From: Leptodactylus fallax
Lineage: Eukaryota > Chordata > Amphibia > Anura > Leptodactylidae
Length of the DNA stretch: 64,000 bases
Direction of reading: 5' to 3'
Assembly: GCA_947044405.1 (NCBI GenBank)
Contig: CAMRHE010000169.1
Span: 1,736,501-1,800,500, forward strand
Shown: piece by piece, positions 63,208-64,000 of the stretch
Position numbering within the stretch: the first letter of the stretch is position 1
Layout of the letters: each line of letters starts with the position of its first letter
Translations under genes and position numbers: made by a program
Notes under the pieces: generated by a model
Databases searched by the model: none
What the model saw: only the letters and a program-made list of their open reading frames with translations
What the model was told of the DNA's origin: nothing

Positions 63208-63735
63208 GCTAATGTGTCTGGCCTGTGTATCAGAGGCTGGATCAAATGCAGTCTTTCAAGTGAGCTGACCATTGCTTTGCTTCTACTCAGGTGATTTAGG
63301 GGAGTTTATGTGCTATACATTTCTGAGATCCCTTCCTAATAATTGAAATAGAATGAATATTTTAGAATGAATTGCTTTTAGGAAATAATAATGATCAACC
63401 TGAGCTCAGTCATGTTTATGTATCTGAGTGAAGTGCCATCTGCTGGCCAGTCATGGTATTAGCTTTAGTATTTGCCTTCTTTTGAACCTTTGAAATTTCC
63501 TAATCCTGATTATCACACTTTATTTCCAATGCTCAACCCCATACAGTATTCATAGAAACTAATATACTATCCTTTGCTATATTACATGATATCCTATAAT
63601 TCTACAGAATACATATTTTGTTGAAATAAGAAAGAAAAACTAAAATGAATGTAATCAAGACAAAATTTTTATTTATTTATTTTTTAGATCAGAAAAAAGT
63701 CACTGACATTGGACATGGATATTAGTGTTTACAAT
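63208..63735. other. Unique DNA
   Basis: No feature recognised. Confidence 0.4.
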
Positions 63736-63739
63736 ACCT

Positions 63740-64000
63740 AAAGGAGTTCTCCAGTATCAGACCAATATTGACAGACAAATGTCATTATTTGTATGATGAA
63801 AAGTTATATAAGATAGTTTATATAGCAATTTCTTACAGTATTCTGGATTTCTTCTTGCAGTCATTCATTCTGCTTATTTCCAGTGGATAAAAATCAGTCC
63901 ATGGTCATGTGATAAAGACAGAGACGCACATCTTGTTACAGTCACAGCACAATAATCAGACTTCTGCCTGGTCACATGACCATGGGCTGTCCATCAAATG
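63740..64000. mobile_element. Probable MITE left part, cut by window end
   Basis: TAAAGGAGTTCTCCAGTATC resembles other TAAAGG-type termini. CCATGGTCATGTGAT near 63899 pairs with GTCACATGACCATGG near 63974, so the element likely continues past the window. Confidence 0.4.

Overview
The window looks like non-coding DNA from an amphibian, most likely a frog or toad. The reason is its mix of repeats: short DNA elements ending in TTAAAGG, long fold-back elements, several Tc1 families, and LINE 3' tails ending in a GCGCTATATAAATAAA-type motif followed by a triplet repeat. This is judged from sequence character only, with no database search. I see no convincing host exon, no structural RNA gene and no retrovirus. 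The only full-length reading frames are two transposases.

Layout. 1-9400: piggyBac-like and Tc1 remnants, fold-back elements, two LINE fragments and a decayed Tc1/mariner copy. 9420-11055: a complete Tc1 element with an open DD34E transposase on the minus strand and long near-identical ends. 11-19 kb: fold-back elements, a TTAA-flanked piggyBac-like element inserted in a LINE, and unique AT-rich DNA. 19.5-24.9 kb: a nest in which a LINE tail was entered by a Tc1, which was then entered by a second Tc1 (open DD35E transposase, 20723-22268) and by a 2.3-kb hAT-like composite carrying three smaller elements. 25-36 kb: mostly unique, AT-rich DNA with a few short elements. 36-40 kb: a decayed Tc1 and a degenerate tandem array built on a near-palindromic unit with core TGATGTCA. 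40-48 kb: mostly unique DNA with two stretches that look like conserved non-coding elements, plus two LINE fragments. 49 kb: a CA/TTACCCCC compound minisatellite. 51.7-55.7 kb: a second copy of the hAT-like composite, joined to a piggyBac-like fragment and carrying a Tc1 deletion derivative. 56-64 kb: a hAT-like MITE with a perfect 8-bp duplication, a second decayed Tc1/mariner copy, and more fold-back elements.

The main biology is transposon history. Insertion order and target-site duplications can be read directly at several sites. Removing a piggyBac-like element restores a LINE reading frame, and removing the DD35E Tc1 restores the frame of the transposase it interrupted. A fold-back family repeatedly flanked by TAA or TTA duplications behaves like a PIF/Harbinger-type MITE. 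The most noteworthy items are the two open transposases, the composite hAT element that spread with its passengers, and the TGATGTCA array.
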